From Nitratireductor luteus (GTDB taxonomy: Bacteria; Pseudomonadota; Alphaproteobacteria; Rhizobiales; Rhizobiaceae), in NCBI RefSeq assembly GCF_026162365.1, contig NZ_JAOANW010000001.1, positions 372,001 to 436,000 on the forward strand: 64,000 nucleotides of DNA. Direction: 5' to 3'. Positions 26,478 through 35,318 of this stretch are shown piece after piece. The position numbers were made by a program, and so were the translations under genes. Position 1 is the first letter of the stretch. Every line of letters starts with the position of its first letter. The notes under the pieces are model-generated. The model made no database searches, was not told the DNA's origin, and worked only from the letters and a program-made list of their open reading frames with translations.

Positions 26478-27281
26478 ATGAAAACGCTGCTTCTTGCTTC
26501 CGCCCTTCTTGTGGCTTCCGGTAGCCTGGCCCTTCCCTCCTCCAGCCAGTGGATGGAGAGCGAAGGGGGAGCCGTCCGCATCGTCTCAACAGGGCTGTCC
26601 GACGCGCGTGGCGTGGCAAGTGGCGCCCTGGAAATCCGGCTGAAGCCCGGCTGGAAAACCTATTGGCGCGCGCCCGGCGAGGCCGGCATCCCGCCGCAGA
26701 TAGAGCTTTCGCCATCGTCGGCGGCGCAGGCGGTGGAGATCCATTACCCCGCGCCGGCCTGGGTCACCGATGAATATTCCACATGGGCCGGCTACAAGCA
26801 CAGCGTCGCCCTGCCGCTGACCTTCCGGATGGAAGCGGCAAACAGCGGCGGCATTATCGAGGGGGAAGTGCTGCTCGGCATATGCGAGACGATCTGCATT
26901 CCCCTCCAGGCGGCATTCTCGTTCGATTCGGGCGCCGATCCCGACAATCCGCAGGATGCCCTCCTCGTCCAGCGGGCGTTCATGGCACTGCCGGGCCAGC
27001 CGCGGGAAGGACTGCGGATCGTGAAGGCAGAGCGCAGGCCGGGCGAGATCATCCTCAGCGCCGACATCGCGGGCGACCCGGATGCCGCGCAGCTTTTCCT
27101 GGCGGGCGCGGACGGCCTGCAATTGGGCGTGCCCCGGCACATGGGCGGCGGCCGGTTTTCCGTTTCGCTCATGGGCGGTACGCCGCAGGGCGAAGGCCGT
27201 GAACAGGAAATCTCCTACACCCTCGTCCAGGCGGAGGAGGCGGTGACCGGTGAAATACAGGTGCCGCAAGAAATACGGTAA
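26478..27281 (+). CDS. Secreted DsbD alpha-domain-like protein
   Basis: A 267-residue exported protein with a clear signal peptide (KTLLLASALLVASGSLA). It matches the N-terminal thiol:disulfide interchange domain of DsbD-like proteins found alone in many rhizobia: LKPGWKTYWRAPGEAGIPP, AGYKHSVALPLTF, and a cysteine pair in LLGICETICIP (CX3C) like the DsbD alpha active site. The membrane and thioredoxin domains of full DsbD are absent, so it must pass or accept electrons via a partner. It is divergent from yqgE and 119 bp before a peroxiredoxin, a pairing that suggests a redox role. Confidence 0.85.
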   Translation: MKTLLLASALLVASGSLALPSSSQWMESEGGAVRIVSTGLSDARGVASGALEIRLKPGWKTYWRAPGEAGIPPQIELSPSSAAQAVEIHYPAPAWVTDEYSTWAGYKHSVALPLTFRMEAANSGGIIEGEVLLGICETICIPLQAAFSFDSGADPDNPQDALLVQRAFMALPGQPREGLRIVKAERRPGEIILSADIAGDPDAAQLFLAGADGLQLGVPRHMGGGRFSVSLMGGTPQGEGREQEISYTLVQAEEAVTGEIQVPQEIR

Positions 27282-27400
27282 CGGTCTCTGGAAGTCGGCG
27301 GAAAAGCGTCCTAAATCCACCTGAGAACCTGCCGCATTCACGGCAGCACCCGCCGTCCGAACCCACCCGACCACCCAAGCGACAGACTGGAGACCACCGC

Positions 27401-27886
27401 ATGCCGATTTCCGTTGGAGACCGCCTTCCAGACGTCAAGCTCAAGAAGGCGTCCCCCAACGGCGCCGAAGAAATCGGCGTCGCCGACTTCTTCGCCGGCC
27501 GCAGGATCGTCCTGTTCGGCGTGCCGGGCGCGTTTACGCCGACCTGCAGCAACGATCATCTGCCGGGCTTCGTCGAAAATTTCGACGCCATAACGGCGCG
27601 CGGCATCGACGCCATTGCGGTGGTCTCGGTCAACGATGCCCATGTCATGGGCGCCTGGGCCCGTTTCACCGGAGCGGAGGACAGGCTGGTTTTCCTGGCC
27701 GACGGCAACGGCACCTTCGCCAGGGCGCTGGGGCTCGACGCCGACCTTTCGGACCGGGGCCTCGGCCAGCGTTCGAGGCGTTTTTCGATGATCGTCGAAG
27801 ACGGCGTCGTGAAGAAGCTCAATCTGGAGGAAGTGCCGGGCAAGGCCGTGACGAGCGGCGCCGCGCGCATACTCGACCAGCTCTAG
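27401..27886 (+). CDS. Peroxiredoxin (Prx5 subfamily)
   Basis: A 161-residue thiol peroxidase of the Prx5 type. The peroxidatic cysteine is in PGAFTPTCSNDHLPGF; SVNDAHVMGAWAR and DADLSDRGLGQRSRRFSMIV are family signatures. It reduces hydrogen peroxide and alkyl hydroperoxides with a thiol donor such as glutaredoxin. A GGAGA ribosome binding site precedes the ATG. It is probably expressed with the DsbD-alpha-like gene upstream. Confidence 0.95.
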   Translation: MPISVGDRLPDVKLKKASPNGAEEIGVADFFAGRRIVLFGVPGAFTPTCSNDHLPGFVENFDAITARGIDAIAVVSVNDAHVMGAWARFTGAEDRLVFLADGNGTFARALGLDADLSDRGLGQRSRRFSMIVEDGVVKKLNLEEVPGKAVTSGAARILDQL

Positions 27887-27936
27887 AGAAATTCCAGGAA
27901 AAGTGGAGGCCGGCTTTCCGTCCGGATTGGATCAGT
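27887..27936. repeat. Short palindromic intergenic repeat (GGAAAA-type)
   Basis: Directly after the peroxiredoxin stop, AATTCCAGGAAAAGTGG and GGCTTTCCGTCCGGATT form an imperfect hairpin of the same family as those at 2550 and 49446. It may act as a transcript end. Confidence 0.5.
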
Positions 27937-28100
27937 TCGGCGTTTCTGTGAAACTGATCTGGACGCCGGGCGGCCACGCCCCTTGATCCTCGCCGAAGGC
28001 GGACCGACGCTCGGCTCCTCCTGGCTTGCCGGGCGCGGCAGGTTCGTTTATATAGTGTTTACGTTTATGTATTCGAGCACTGTATATTCGGGACAATATT

Positions 28101-28448
28101 ATGAAGTATATAATCATTGTCATTGTAGCCTTGCTTCTGCTCGCCGTGGGCGTGTTCCTTGGATTGTTTGCGGCGAACAGCAATCGGTGGTTCGCCGACC
28201 AGTGCTACGTTCGTGTCGGCTCCGAATACGCCGAACTCGACCGTGCCGAGTTTGGCGACTGGCGGTTCCAGTACCGGCTTTCCTGCTACAGCGAGAACGG
28301 CGCGCAGACCCAGCTTGCCTTTCTGGCACCAAAGGCGCTCAGGGATGGCGCTCTGTTGCGGCTCTACGTCAAGGGCGGCGAGGTGACGGCCTGGGAAGAA
28401 GTGAGGCCGGATCTCGTGCCGCCGAGCGTGCGGCCGGCCTTGCGGTGA
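28101..28448 (+). CDS. YxeA-like (DUF1093) small anchored protein
   Basis: A 115-residue protein with an N-terminal hydrophobic anchor or signal (IIIVIVALLLLAVGVFLGLF), then a small beta domain. The second half follows the YxeA/DUF1093 pattern: RFQYRLSCYSENGAQTQLAF, APKALRDGALLRLYVKGG, VTAWEEV, and a final PPSVRPAL. That family is known mostly from Firmicutes, so this occurrence is unusual. The upstream 60 bp is AT-rich with a possible TATATT -10 at 28083-28088, but the ribosome binding site is poor. It is separated from its neighbours by more than 100 bp on each side. Confidence 0.7.
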   Translation: MKYIIIVIVALLLLAVGVFLGLFAANSNRWFADQCYVRVGSEYAELDRAEFGDWRFQYRLSCYSENGAQTQLAFLAPKALRDGALLRLYVKGGEVTAWEEVRPDLVPPSVRPALR

Positions 28449-28551
28449 AGGATCCGGCGACGGTCCGGGCAAGCGCCATCGCAATCCACGGCATCTTGCC
28501 GTCAGGCGGCCCGTAATTGCTCGGGCCCGTTCGAGCGGGATTACGTGAAAA

Positions 28552-29766
28552 TCAAACGGCCAGCTTGTTTTGCCGTTTCCTTGCCATGGCGGGATGCTCC
28601 GGGCCCGCCGCCTGATGGACCGTCGCCGCATTCCGCACTGCGACGGCCAGCAGCGTCATTCCGATGACGGTCAGATAGGCCAGGTGAAAGCGGGATTCGA
28701 ATAGCGGAAACACTGCGAACTTCGCCAGGATCGTGCCAAAACCTGCCAACAGAACCACCTGCTCCCGCCCTGCCATGAAAGCATCGCGTGCGAGAAGCCG
28801 GCCATAGCCGGCGGCCAGCAGCAACAGGAGAAGCAGCCAGTTCTCCTCGACGAGCGCGCGCACGACGGCCCTGACCACGATCAGCCCATAGGATACCAGC
28901 GAGAATTCGGGCGAAAACCCCTCCAGCGTCGGCACATATTCTATGTGGGTGAACCACATCTGCACCCACCAGCCGGGATGCTCCGACGTCCGCATGATGA
29001 CGAGATAGGCCACCGCCGCCGCAACAAGAGCTCCCAGCGCCGCGACAGCGCCCTGGCGCTTCAGCAGCGCTGCGCAGGCGAACACGCCGACGAAGGCGAC
29101 ATGGTCCGGGCGAACGGCAACGGCCGCAAGCAGGGCGGCGGCCGTCAGCGCATCCTGTCCGCGGAGGTAACTCCAGACGGCGAGAAGAATGAACAGCGCC
29201 GCGAAGAGATCGGGTATGCCCGACCGGGCCATCTCCGAAAACCCGGCGGCGGCGAGGAACGCCAGTATCAGCGGCGCGTGGCCCAGCAGTCCCCGCGACC
29301 GCGCCCAGAGAAGAACGGTCGCCCCGAACGCCAGCGCCGAGGCCGCCGAGATGAGACGGACCGCATCGACGGCCTGCATCCAGTGGGAAAGCCACCCGAT
29401 CGCGGCGACATAGGCGATCTTGGTCTCGTAGAAGCCCAGCATGGTCGCGAAAGCCTGCGGATCGGCATATTGGCGGATCCGGTAGGGCCGGTCCGCCGTC
29501 AGAACCAGAAAGTCGCCCGCGCTCACCCGTTCCTCGACCGCCCGCCAGGCAAGGCCGTGGATTTCCACGGCGCTCCGCACACCGTCGTTCAGGGCGGCGG
29601 CGACATAGGCCACAATGTCCCAGTTAGCCAATGGGTAGGCCCAGGCGACGGCGGCTACCGTGACGAAATAACCGCCCATGAGCAGCGCGCCGAGAAGCCT
29701 CGCGTGAGCGAGCCATGCCCGGTACATGACGGCGACCGTCGTCTCAACCCGTGCAGATACAGCCAT
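28552..29766 (-). CDS. Multi-spanning membrane protein, possibly GT-C-type glycosyltransferase
   Basis: A 404-residue integral membrane protein with about ten hydrophobic helices. The first extracytoplasmic loop after helix 1 contains NWDIVAYVAAAL with an acidic residue, which is where GT-C glycosyltransferases keep a catalytic Asp, and a later loop contains YETKIAYV. The similarity to GT-C enzymes is by architecture only. The ATG at 29766 has GGGGGA upstream and is preferred to the GTG at 29778. It follows rnhA divergently placed signals and stands alone on this strand. Confidence 0.7.
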   Translation of the reverse strand: MAVSARVETTVAVMYRAWLAHARLLGALLMGGYFVTVAAVAWAYPLANWDIVAYVAAALNDGVRSAVEIHGLAWRAVEERVSAGDFLVLTADRPYRIRQYADPQAFATMLGFYETKIAYVAAIGWLSHWMQAVDAVRLISAASALAFGATVLLWARSRGLLGHAPLILAFLAAAGFSEMARSGIPDLFAALFILLAVWSYLRGQDALTAAALLAAVAVRPDHVAFVGVFACAALLKRQGAVAALGALVAAAVAYLVIMRTSEHPGWWVQMWFTHIEYVPTLEGFSPEFSLVSYGLIVVRAVVRALVEENWLLLLLLLAAGYGRLLARDAFMAGREQVVLLAGFGTILAKFAVFPLFESRFHLAYLTVIGMTLLAVAVRNAATVHQAAGPEHPAMARKRQNKLAV

Positions 29767-29856
29767 GACGTCCCCCACGGCAATGCAACCTGCCGCATCC
29801 CGGAACGGTCAATAGCATTTGCCCTGAGGCGCGGAAATGCCGGCTTTCAAACGAGG

Positions 29857-30321
29857 TTAAGACGACGCGAGCGCCCGGCGGCCGTTGTTCTTGAAGGGCG
29901 CCATTCCGGCACGCGCCAGCGCGTCGGCCCGTTCGTTCTCCGGATGGCCCGCATGGCCCTTCACCCAGTGCCAGTGCACCTTGTGGCGGCGGCGGGCCTC
30001 GTCGAGCGCCTGCCACAGCTCGGCGTTCTTGACGGGCTTCTTGGCGGCCGTCTTCCAGCCATTGCGTTTCCAGCCGTCGATCCAGCCGGAGATGCCGTCG
30101 CGGACATAGTTGCTGTCCGTATAAAGATCGACCTCGCAGGGTTCCCTGAGCGCATTCAGCGCCTCCGTCGCCGCTTTCAGTTCCATGCGATTGTTGGTCG
30201 TGTCGGCCTCGCCGCCGGAAAGTTCCTTCTCCTTCCCGTTATAGCGCAGCACGGCGCCCCAACCGCCGGGGCCCGGATTGCCGGAGCATGCTCCATCAGT
30301 GAAAATCTCGACACGTTTCAA
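29857..30321 (-). CDS. rnhA: Ribonuclease HI
   Basis: A 154-residue RNase H that removes RNA from RNA-DNA hybrids. The four catalytic carboxylates are present: Asp in [13 protein letters not shown], Glu in NNRMELKAA, Asp in LYTDSNYV, and Asp in [11 protein letters not shown], together with the basic protrusion [16 protein letters not shown]. The start is a TTG at 30321 overlapping the thrB stop codon (TTGA), implying translational coupling. The far longer in-frame extension runs antisense-free through thrB in another frame and is not real. Confidence 0.95.
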   Translation of the reverse strand: MKRVEIFTDGACSGNPGPGGWGAVLRYNGKEKELSGGEADTTNNRMELKAATEALNALREPCEVDLYTDSNYVRDGISGWIDGWKRNGWKTAAKKPVKNAELWQALDEARRRHKVHWHWVKGHAGHPENERADALARAGMAPFKNNGRRALASS

Positions 30322-31286
30322 GCGATTTCGATCCCATATTCGGTAGGCGCCGCGATCTGCCTGTGGAAGCGCAGGCGCCTTATATATTCCATCGGGTCGC
30401 GCTTCTCGATCATCGGGCCGTCCGGGATGAGAAGCCAATCGTGCAGGCGCGTCAGCATGAAGCGCAGCGCCGAGCCGCGGGCCAGCAGCGGCAGGAACTC
30501 GGTCTCGGCGGCTTGAAGCGGACGCACGCTCTGATAGCCGGCAAGGAGCGCCGTGCCCTTGGTCAGATTGTAGGAAAGGTCTTTCTCGAAACACCAGGCA
30601 TTGAGGCAGGTCGCAACGTCGTAGGCGAGCAGATCGTTGCAGGCGAAATAGAAGTCGATCAGCCCCGACAGCCTGCCGCCGAGGAAAAAGACATTGTCTG
30701 GAAACAGATCGGCGTGGATCACCCCGGAAGGAAGATGAGAGGGCCAGCCGGCAAGCACCTCATCGAGACCGGCCTCGACCTCGCTGGCAAGCCCCGGCTC
30801 CACCTCGTCGGCCCGGTCCCGGCACGCCTCCCAAAGGGTCGCCCAGTCACGCGGGGCGAGTGCATTCTTTCGCGTGAGCGGGAAATCGGCGGCGGCGTTG
30901 TGCAGTTCGGCCAGCGCCTTGCCCACTTCGCGGCAGTGCTGCGCCGTGGGGCGGCGCATCCACATGCCTTCGAGAAAGGTGATGAGCGCGGCCGGCCGGC
31001 CGGCCAGTTCGCCGATCAGCGCGCCGTCGCGGCGGTGCACCGGCAAGGGGCAGGAAACGCCCTTGCCCGCCAGATGCTCCATCAGCCCCAGGAAGAACGG
31101 CAGGTCCTCGCGCTCCACGCGGCGTTCGTAGAGGGTGAGGATGAAGGAGGCGGTGCTGGTGTGCAGCAGGTAGTTGGAGTTCTCCGTTCCCTCCGCGATG
31201 CCCTTGTACGAAAGAAGCTCGCCCACGTGGTAACCGCGCAGGAACGCGCCGAGCTCTTCTTCGGAGATGTCGGTATAGACCGCCAC
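30318..31286 (-). CDS. thrB: Homoserine kinase (ThrB type 2)
   Basis: A 322-residue kinase with an aminoglycoside phosphotransferase-like fold, phosphorylating homoserine for threonine synthesis. The catalytic loop is [14 protein letters not shown] (HxDxxxxN) and the metal Asp is in [30 protein letters not shown] is the usual N-lobe. This is the alphaproteobacterial type, unrelated to the GHMP-type ThrB of E. coli. It lies 1 bp after ispH and overlaps rnhA by 4 bp. Its product feeds thrC at 17.6 kb. Confidence 0.97.
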   Translation of the reverse strand: MAVYTDISEEELGAFLRGYHVGELLSYKGIAEGTENSNYLLHTSTASFILTLYERRVEREDLPFFLGLMEHLAGKGVSCPLPVHRRDGALIGELAGRPAALITFLEGMWMRRPTAQHCREVGKALAELHNAAADFPLTRKNALAPRDWATLWEACRDRADEVEPGLASEVEAGLDEVLAGWPSHLPSGVIHADLFPDNVFFLGGRLSGLIDFYFACNDLLAYDVATCLNAWCFEKDLSYNLTKGTALLAGYQSVRPLQAAETEFLPLLARGSALRFMLTRLHDWLLIPDGPMIEKRDPMEYIRRLRFHRQIAAPTEYGIEIA

Positions 31287-31287
31287 G

Positions 31288-32295
31288 TCAGACGGTTCCG
31301 TTCACGAAGGCCATGTCCGCCTTGGTCAGTTCCACGTCGCGCAGGGTACGCATTACAGGGAAGTTCTCCAGTTCCTCGGCGGTGGTCGCAAGATCGACGG
31401 TGACGTCGTAGCGCTCGGCAAAAGCGTCGATGATCTCGTTGACGATGATCTCAGGCGCCGAAGCGCCGGCCGACAGGCCGAGAACGCCGATCTTTCCGAT
31501 TTCGTCCCACCGTATTTCGCTGGCCCGCTGCACCAGCAGCGCCTTTTTGGCCCCCGCCCTTTCCGCCACCTCGACAAGACGGCGGGAGTTGGAGGAGTTG
31601 GGCGCTCCCACGACCAGGAACAGGTCCGAGCCGGGCGCGGCCGCCTTGACCGCTTCCTGGCGGTTGGTCGTGGCATAGCAGATGGATTCGGCGGCGGGTG
31701 CCTTAAGGTCCGGAAAGCGGTCCTGCAGGGCACGGATGATGCCGGCGGTGTCTTCCACCGAAAGCGTCGTCTGGGTGACGAAGCCCAGTTCCGCGCCCTC
31801 GGGCGGCTGAAGCCGCGCCGCATCTTCCACCGTCTCGACCAGCGTCACCACCCCTTCGGGCAACTGCCCCATGGTGCCGATCACCTCCGGATGGCCGGCA
31901 TGGCCGATCAGCAGGATATGGCGGCCGAGGCGCTCATGCCGCATTGCCTGCTTGTGGACCTTGGAGACCAGCGGGCAGGTGGCGTCGAGATAAAACAAAT
32001 CGCGCGCCTCGGCGTCGGCCGGCACCGATTTGGGCACCCCATGGGCGGAAAAGACAACCGGGCAATGGCGATGGTCGGCGGGGATTTCGTGCAGTTCCTC
32101 GATGAACACCGCCCCGCGCTCCTGCAGACCCTCCACCACATAGCGATTATGCACGATCTCGTGGCGCACATAGACCGGAGCGCCGTATTTCTTGAGCGCC
32201 AGGACGACGATCTGAATGGCCCGGTCGACGCCGGCGCAAAAGCCGCGCGGGCCGCAAAGGCGGACGGTCAGCTTTTCCTTCTGTGCGTCGTTCAT
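31288..32295 (-). CDS. ispH: 4-hydroxy-3-methylbut-2-enyl diphosphate reductase
   Basis: A 335-residue [Fe-S] enzyme for the last step of the MEP pathway, making IPP and DMAPP. The three cluster cysteines are in [21 protein letters not shown] and ESICYATTN; the substrate-binding [15 protein letters not shown] and TNRQEAV blocks are present. AGGAA precedes the ATG. It is followed at once by thrB and rnhA. The first MEP enzyme, dxs, is also in the window. Confidence 0.98.
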   Translation of the reverse strand: MNDAQKEKLTVRLCGPRGFCAGVDRAIQIVVLALKKYGAPVYVRHEIVHNRYVVEGLQERGAVFIEELHEIPADHRHCPVVFSAHGVPKSVPADAEARDLFYLDATCPLVSKVHKQAMRHERLGRHILLIGHAGHPEVIGTMGQLPEGVVTLVETVEDAARLQPPEGAELGFVTQTTLSVEDTAGIIRALQDRFPDLKAPAAESICYATTNRQEAVKAAAPGSDLFLVVGAPNSSNSRRLVEVAERAGAKKALLVQRASEIRWDEIGKIGVLGLSAGASAPEIIVNEIIDAFAERYDVTVDLATTAEELENFPVMRTLRDVELTKADMAFVNGTV

Positions 32296-32308
32296 CGCCG
32301 GTGGTTCC

Positions 32309-32371
32309 TATAGTATTTCGCAATCAGGTGGAATCACCTGACCTCCGCCTAAATGCGGAGAACAAGAAGGC
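32309..32371. repeat. Sixty-base repeat with two hairpins (copy 1 of 2)
   Basis: The unit starts TATAGTAT and contains two small hairpins: TCAGGTG/CACCTGA (32324-32341) and CTCCGC/GCGGAG (32343-32360), ending AACAAGAAG. A related unit with the same order and spacing lies at 55491-55553. Here it separates SURF1 from ispH. Confidence 0.55.
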
Positions 32372-32415
32372 CCTTCGCGGGGTCAGCCGGAAAATGGTTC
32401 GGCCTCCTGTCCGCG

Positions 32416-33165
32416 TCAAGCGTTGTGGTCGTTCCGCCGCAGAAACCAGAACCCGAGCACGATGACAAGCGCAAAGGCCAGCCCGTACCAGGTGACGGCA
32501 TATTGCAGATGACTGTTGGGAAGGTCGATCCGCGTCACGCCGCCGACGGGAAGCCCGCCGGGATTGGGCGCTTCGTCGGCATCCACATAGAAGGGATATA
32601 CGGCCTCCGGGGTCAGGCGCGCGGACGCCACCATCGCGTCCAGGTCCTTCCAGTAGAAGATGTTCTGGTCCGGCGCGTTGTCCGGAACGAGGAAAGACGG
32701 CTTTTCCTCGGGCGCTATCCGCGCCAGGCCACCGATCTGGACGACGCCTTCCGTCTGGCCCGCCGCGCGTGTTTCCGCGTCCTTGCGATCGTACGGCACG
32801 AAGCCGCGATTGACGAAAATGCTGCGCCCGTCTGCAAGCGCCATGGGTGTGTGCACGAAGAAGCCGGACTGCCCCTGCCAGGTCGCCAGATAATGCTGCT
32901 CCCGGTCGTTCATCAGCCGCCCCGAAAGAGTTACCGGCCTGTACTCGATATCGGCCCCGGCTTCATAGGCGCCGGCGATATCGGCGAGCGGGACGGGCTC
33001 AGCCGCCACCCGTTCGGCGATCCTGTCCAGCAGCGCCTCTTTCCATTGCAGCCGCTCCACCTGCCAAGTGCCGAGGATGAGAAGCAGGATCAGCGTCGGT
33101 ATGCTCACCGCCAGCAGAAGCCAGGTGCTGCGTCGTGAAGCAGGTTTCATCACGTCGCTCGTCAT
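32416..33165 (-). CDS. SURF1 family cytochrome oxidase assembly protein
   Basis: A 249-residue membrane protein with one helix at each end (WLLLAVSIPTLILLLILGTW and YAVTWYGLAFALVIVLGFWF) around a periplasmic domain. Family blocks are GTWQVERLQWK, FVNRGFVPYDR and a final YFL-type segment. SURF1 delivers haem a to subunit I of cytochrome aa3 oxidase. Its ATG overlaps the DUF983 stop by 4 bp (ATGA), so the two are co-translated. Confidence 0.95.
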   Translation of the reverse strand: MTSDVMKPASRRSTWLLLAVSIPTLILLLILGTWQVERLQWKEALLDRIAERVAAEPVPLADIAGAYEAGADIEYRPVTLSGRLMNDREQHYLATWQGQSGFFVHTPMALADGRSIFVNRGFVPYDRKDAETRAAGQTEGVVQIGGLARIAPEEKPSFLVPDNAPDQNIFYWKDLDAMVASARLTPEAVYPFYVDADEAPNPGGLPVGGVTRIDLPNSHLQYAVTWYGLAFALVIVLGFWFLRRNDHNA

Positions 33166-33551
33166 GAGTGTCCGTTGTCCAGCCGGCCTTCAGCCGCCTT
33201 GTTTCGATATTGCAGTGCGATCAGGAGCCCCTTGATAAGGCGCAATGATGTCAGCGAGAGGACCAGTGTCAAAGGTATCCACAGGATGAAGTGAAGCCAC
33301 AGCGGCGCGCTCGTCGTCACTTCGAGCCAGAGGGCAAGGCCGACCACGATAAATCCGATGATCAGAATGACAAAGACTGCCGGCCCGTCGCCCGCGTCGG
33401 CAAAACTGTAGTCCAGTTTGCAGTTGCGGCAGCGGCCCGCCACTGTCAGGAAACCGGAAAAGAGCCCTCCCTCGCCGCAGCGCGGGCATCGTCCCTTCAA
33501 CCCGGCGCCGACCGGATCGACGGGTGGCCATATGGCCTTGTCATCGCTCAT
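33162..33551 (-). CDS. DUF983 family membrane protein
   Basis: A 129-residue protein with a zinc-ribbon-like N-terminus (GRCPRCGEGGLF and GRCRNCKLDYSF, two CxxC pairs) followed by two hydrophobic helices (AVFVILIIGFIVVGLALWL and PLWLHFILWIPLTLVLSLTS). DUF983 genes sit next to ctaE and SURF1 genes across alphaproteobacteria, suggesting a part in oxidase assembly, but no mechanism is known. It lies beyond the ctaE terminator. Confidence 0.93.
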   Translation of the reverse strand: MSDDKAIWPPVDPVGAGLKGRCPRCGEGGLFSGFLTVAGRCRNCKLDYSFADAGDGPAVFVILIIGFIVVGLALWLEVTTSAPLWLHFILWIPLTLVLSLTSLRLIKGLLIALQYRNKAAEGRLDNGHS

Positions 33552-33608
33552 TTCCCAGCCTTCTACCGCGGTCGATCACAGAGACGAAGCGTCATCGCGA
33601 TCTGAAGC

Positions 33609-33643
33609 AAAAAGGGGCAGCCCTCGGAACCGAGGCTGCCCCT
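33609..33643 (-). terminator. Rho-independent terminator downstream of ctaE
   Basis: On the leftward strand a long GC-rich stem (AGGGGCAGCC on one arm, GGCTGCCCCT on the other, extended by CTCGG/CCGAG) is followed by TTTTTGC. This is the strongest terminator in the window. It separates the oxidase subunit genes from DUF983-SURF1. Confidence 0.85.
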
Positions 33644-33663
33644 GTCGTTTGTCCTGTCGACGA

Positions 33664-34545
33664 TCAATGGGCGATCGTGGCCCCCGCCGACGCCCAGACA
33701 TAGACGAAGGTGAAGAGGAACAGCCATACCACGTCGACGAAGTGCCAGTACCATGCGGCCGCCTCGAAGCCGAAATGCTGCTTCGGCGTGAAATCGCCGG
33801 CCATGGCGCGCAACAGGCAGACCGCCAGGAAAATGGTGCCCACGATCACGTGGAACCCATGGAAGCCGGTCGCCAGGAAGAAGGTGGCGCCGTAGATGGA
33901 GTCCCTGAAAGCGAACGGCGCGTGCAGATACTCATAGGCCTGAACGAAGCTGAACAACACGCCAAGCACGACGGTGAGCGCCAGTCCGGCGACGAGCCCC
34001 TTGCGGTCGTTCTCCAGAAGCGCGTGGTGAGCCCAGGTAACCGTGGTGCCCGACAGGAGCAGGATGATCGTGTTGTAGAGCGGCAGGTGGAAGGGGTCGA
34101 GGACCTCGATGCCTTCCGGCGGCCAGACGCCGCCCGTGAACTCTGCCCGTGCAACCTGCGTGGCGTCGCCCGGAAACAGGCTGGCGTCGAAGAAAGCCCA
34201 GAACCACGCCACGAAGAACATCAGCTCCGAGGCGATGAACATGATCATGCCGTAGCGCAGATGCAGCGAGACGACCTTGGTGTGATGGCCCTCGTGCGCT
34301 TCCTTGATCGTATCCGACCACCACGCATACATGGTGTACAGAATGATCACCATGCCGATGGCGAAGATCCAGAAATTCGCCCCGGCAAGGTTGACGCCGA
34401 AGAGCGAGAAATCGGTTCCCGCGGAAGCCTTCATCCAGGCGATCGCGCCGAGCGCGGTGATCAACGCGCCCACCGAGGCGATGAACGGCCAGGGGCTGGG
34501 ATCGATGATGTGGTAGTCGTGGTTCTTAGCGTGGGCGTCGGCCAT
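33664..34545 (-). CDS. ctaE: Cytochrome c oxidase subunit III
   Basis: A 293-residue seven-helix subunit of the aa3-type oxidase. Recognisable blocks are HDYHIIDPSPWPF at the start, WWSDTIKEAHEGHHT, GMIMFIASELMFFVAWFWAF, and the C-terminal GFHGFHVIVGTIFL and WHFVDVVWLFLF. The ATG at 34545 is preceded by GGGGGA and follows the ctaG stop by one base. The upstream in-frame ATG at 34578 lies inside ctaG. Confidence 0.97.
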   Translation of the reverse strand: MADAHAKNHDYHIIDPSPWPFIASVGALITALGAIAWMKASAGTDFSLFGVNLAGANFWIFAIGMVIILYTMYAWWSDTIKEAHEGHHTKVVSLHLRYGMIMFIASELMFFVAWFWAFFDASLFPGDATQVARAEFTGGVWPPEGIEVLDPFHLPLYNTIILLLSGTTVTWAHHALLENDRKGLVAGLALTVVLGVLFSFVQAYEYLHAPFAFRDSIYGATFFLATGFHGFHVIVGTIFLAVCLLRAMAGDFTPKQHFGFEAAAWYWHFVDVVWLFLFTFVYVWASAGATIAH

Positions 34546-34546
34546 G

Positions 34547-35152
34547 TTATCCCCCGAGCTTCTGGTTTTTTGCTTCATCGTTCTTCGGCGCCTCGGCCGT
34601 GCTCTGATTCAGCGGATAAAATGTGTAGGAAAGGGTGATTTCGGTGAGGTTCTTCAATTCGGGAACGTTGACGATCTCCGGATCGATGAAGAAGAGCACC
34701 GGCATTTCATAGGATTGTCCAGGCTCCAGCTTCTGCTCGGTAAAGCAGAAACACTCCACCTTGTTGAAATAGGCGCCCGCAAGCGGCGGCGAGACATTGA
34801 AGGTCGCGGTGCCGCTGGTCGCCGTCCGTGCCAGATTCTTGGCCAGGTAGGCAATCTGCATCGTCTCGCCGATCTTCAGCGTCACCTGCCTCTGCTTGGG
34901 CTTGAAATCCCAGGGAAGATTGTTGGTGTTCGCGTCGAAACGCACGGTGATCGTCTCATCGAGGATCGTATCGGAATATTGTTCCGCACGCTGCGTGGTG
35001 CCGCCATAGCCGGTCACCTGGCAGAAAAGCTGATAGAGCGGCACCGCGGCATAGGACAGACCGACCATGCCGGCGAACACGCCGAAACATGCCAGCGCAA
35101 CGCCTGCGTTGCGCATGCCGGGGGCAGTCCCGTTCTGGCTCTCTTCACTCAT
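34547..35152 (-). CDS. ctaG: Cytochrome oxidase assembly protein CtaG/Cox11
   Basis: A 201-residue copper chaperone that supplies CuB to subunit I. It has one N-terminal membrane helix (AGVALACFGVFAGMVGLSYA), then a periplasmic immunoglobulin-like domain with the copper motif VECFCFTEQ (CFCF) and PVLFFIDPEI. The start at 35152 gives the usual N-terminus. It is packed between coxF and ctaE with gaps of one base. Confidence 0.97.
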   Translation of the reverse strand: MSEESQNGTAPGMRNAGVALACFGVFAGMVGLSYAAVPLYQLFCQVTGYGGTTQRAEQYSDTILDETITVRFDANTNNLPWDFKPKQRQVTLKIGETMQIAYLAKNLARTATSGTATFNVSPPLAGAYFNKVECFCFTEQKLEPGQSYEMPVLFFIDPEIVNVPELKNLTEITLSYTFYPLNQSTAEAPKNDEAKNQKLGG

Positions 35153-35153
35153 G

Positions 35154-35315
35154 CTAGAGCGTCCTGTCAAACAGTTCCGGGCCGAGCTTCGCAAGGCTGC
35201 CGACATAGACCAGAATGACGAAAGCGGCCAAAGCCAGTGCGAGCGCGATGTTGCGGTTACGGCGCGCCTTGAGCTGCTTTTCGGTGGGTTTCAGATATTC
35301 CTGTTCCTGCGTCAT
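35154..35315 (-). CDS. CoxF-like small membrane protein
   Basis: A 53-residue protein encoded exactly between ctaB and ctaG. It has a charged N-terminus (YLKPTEKQLKARRNRN) and one membrane helix (IALALALAAFVILVYVGSLA). A small gene of this size and layout, sometimes called coxF, occupies the same place in many alphaproteobacterial oxidase clusters, and is often missed by gene callers. It may assist assembly. Confidence 0.88.
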   Translation of the reverse strand: MTQEQEYLKPTEKQLKARRNRNIALALALAAFVILVYVGSLAKLGPELFDRTL

Positions 35316-35318
35316 ACC

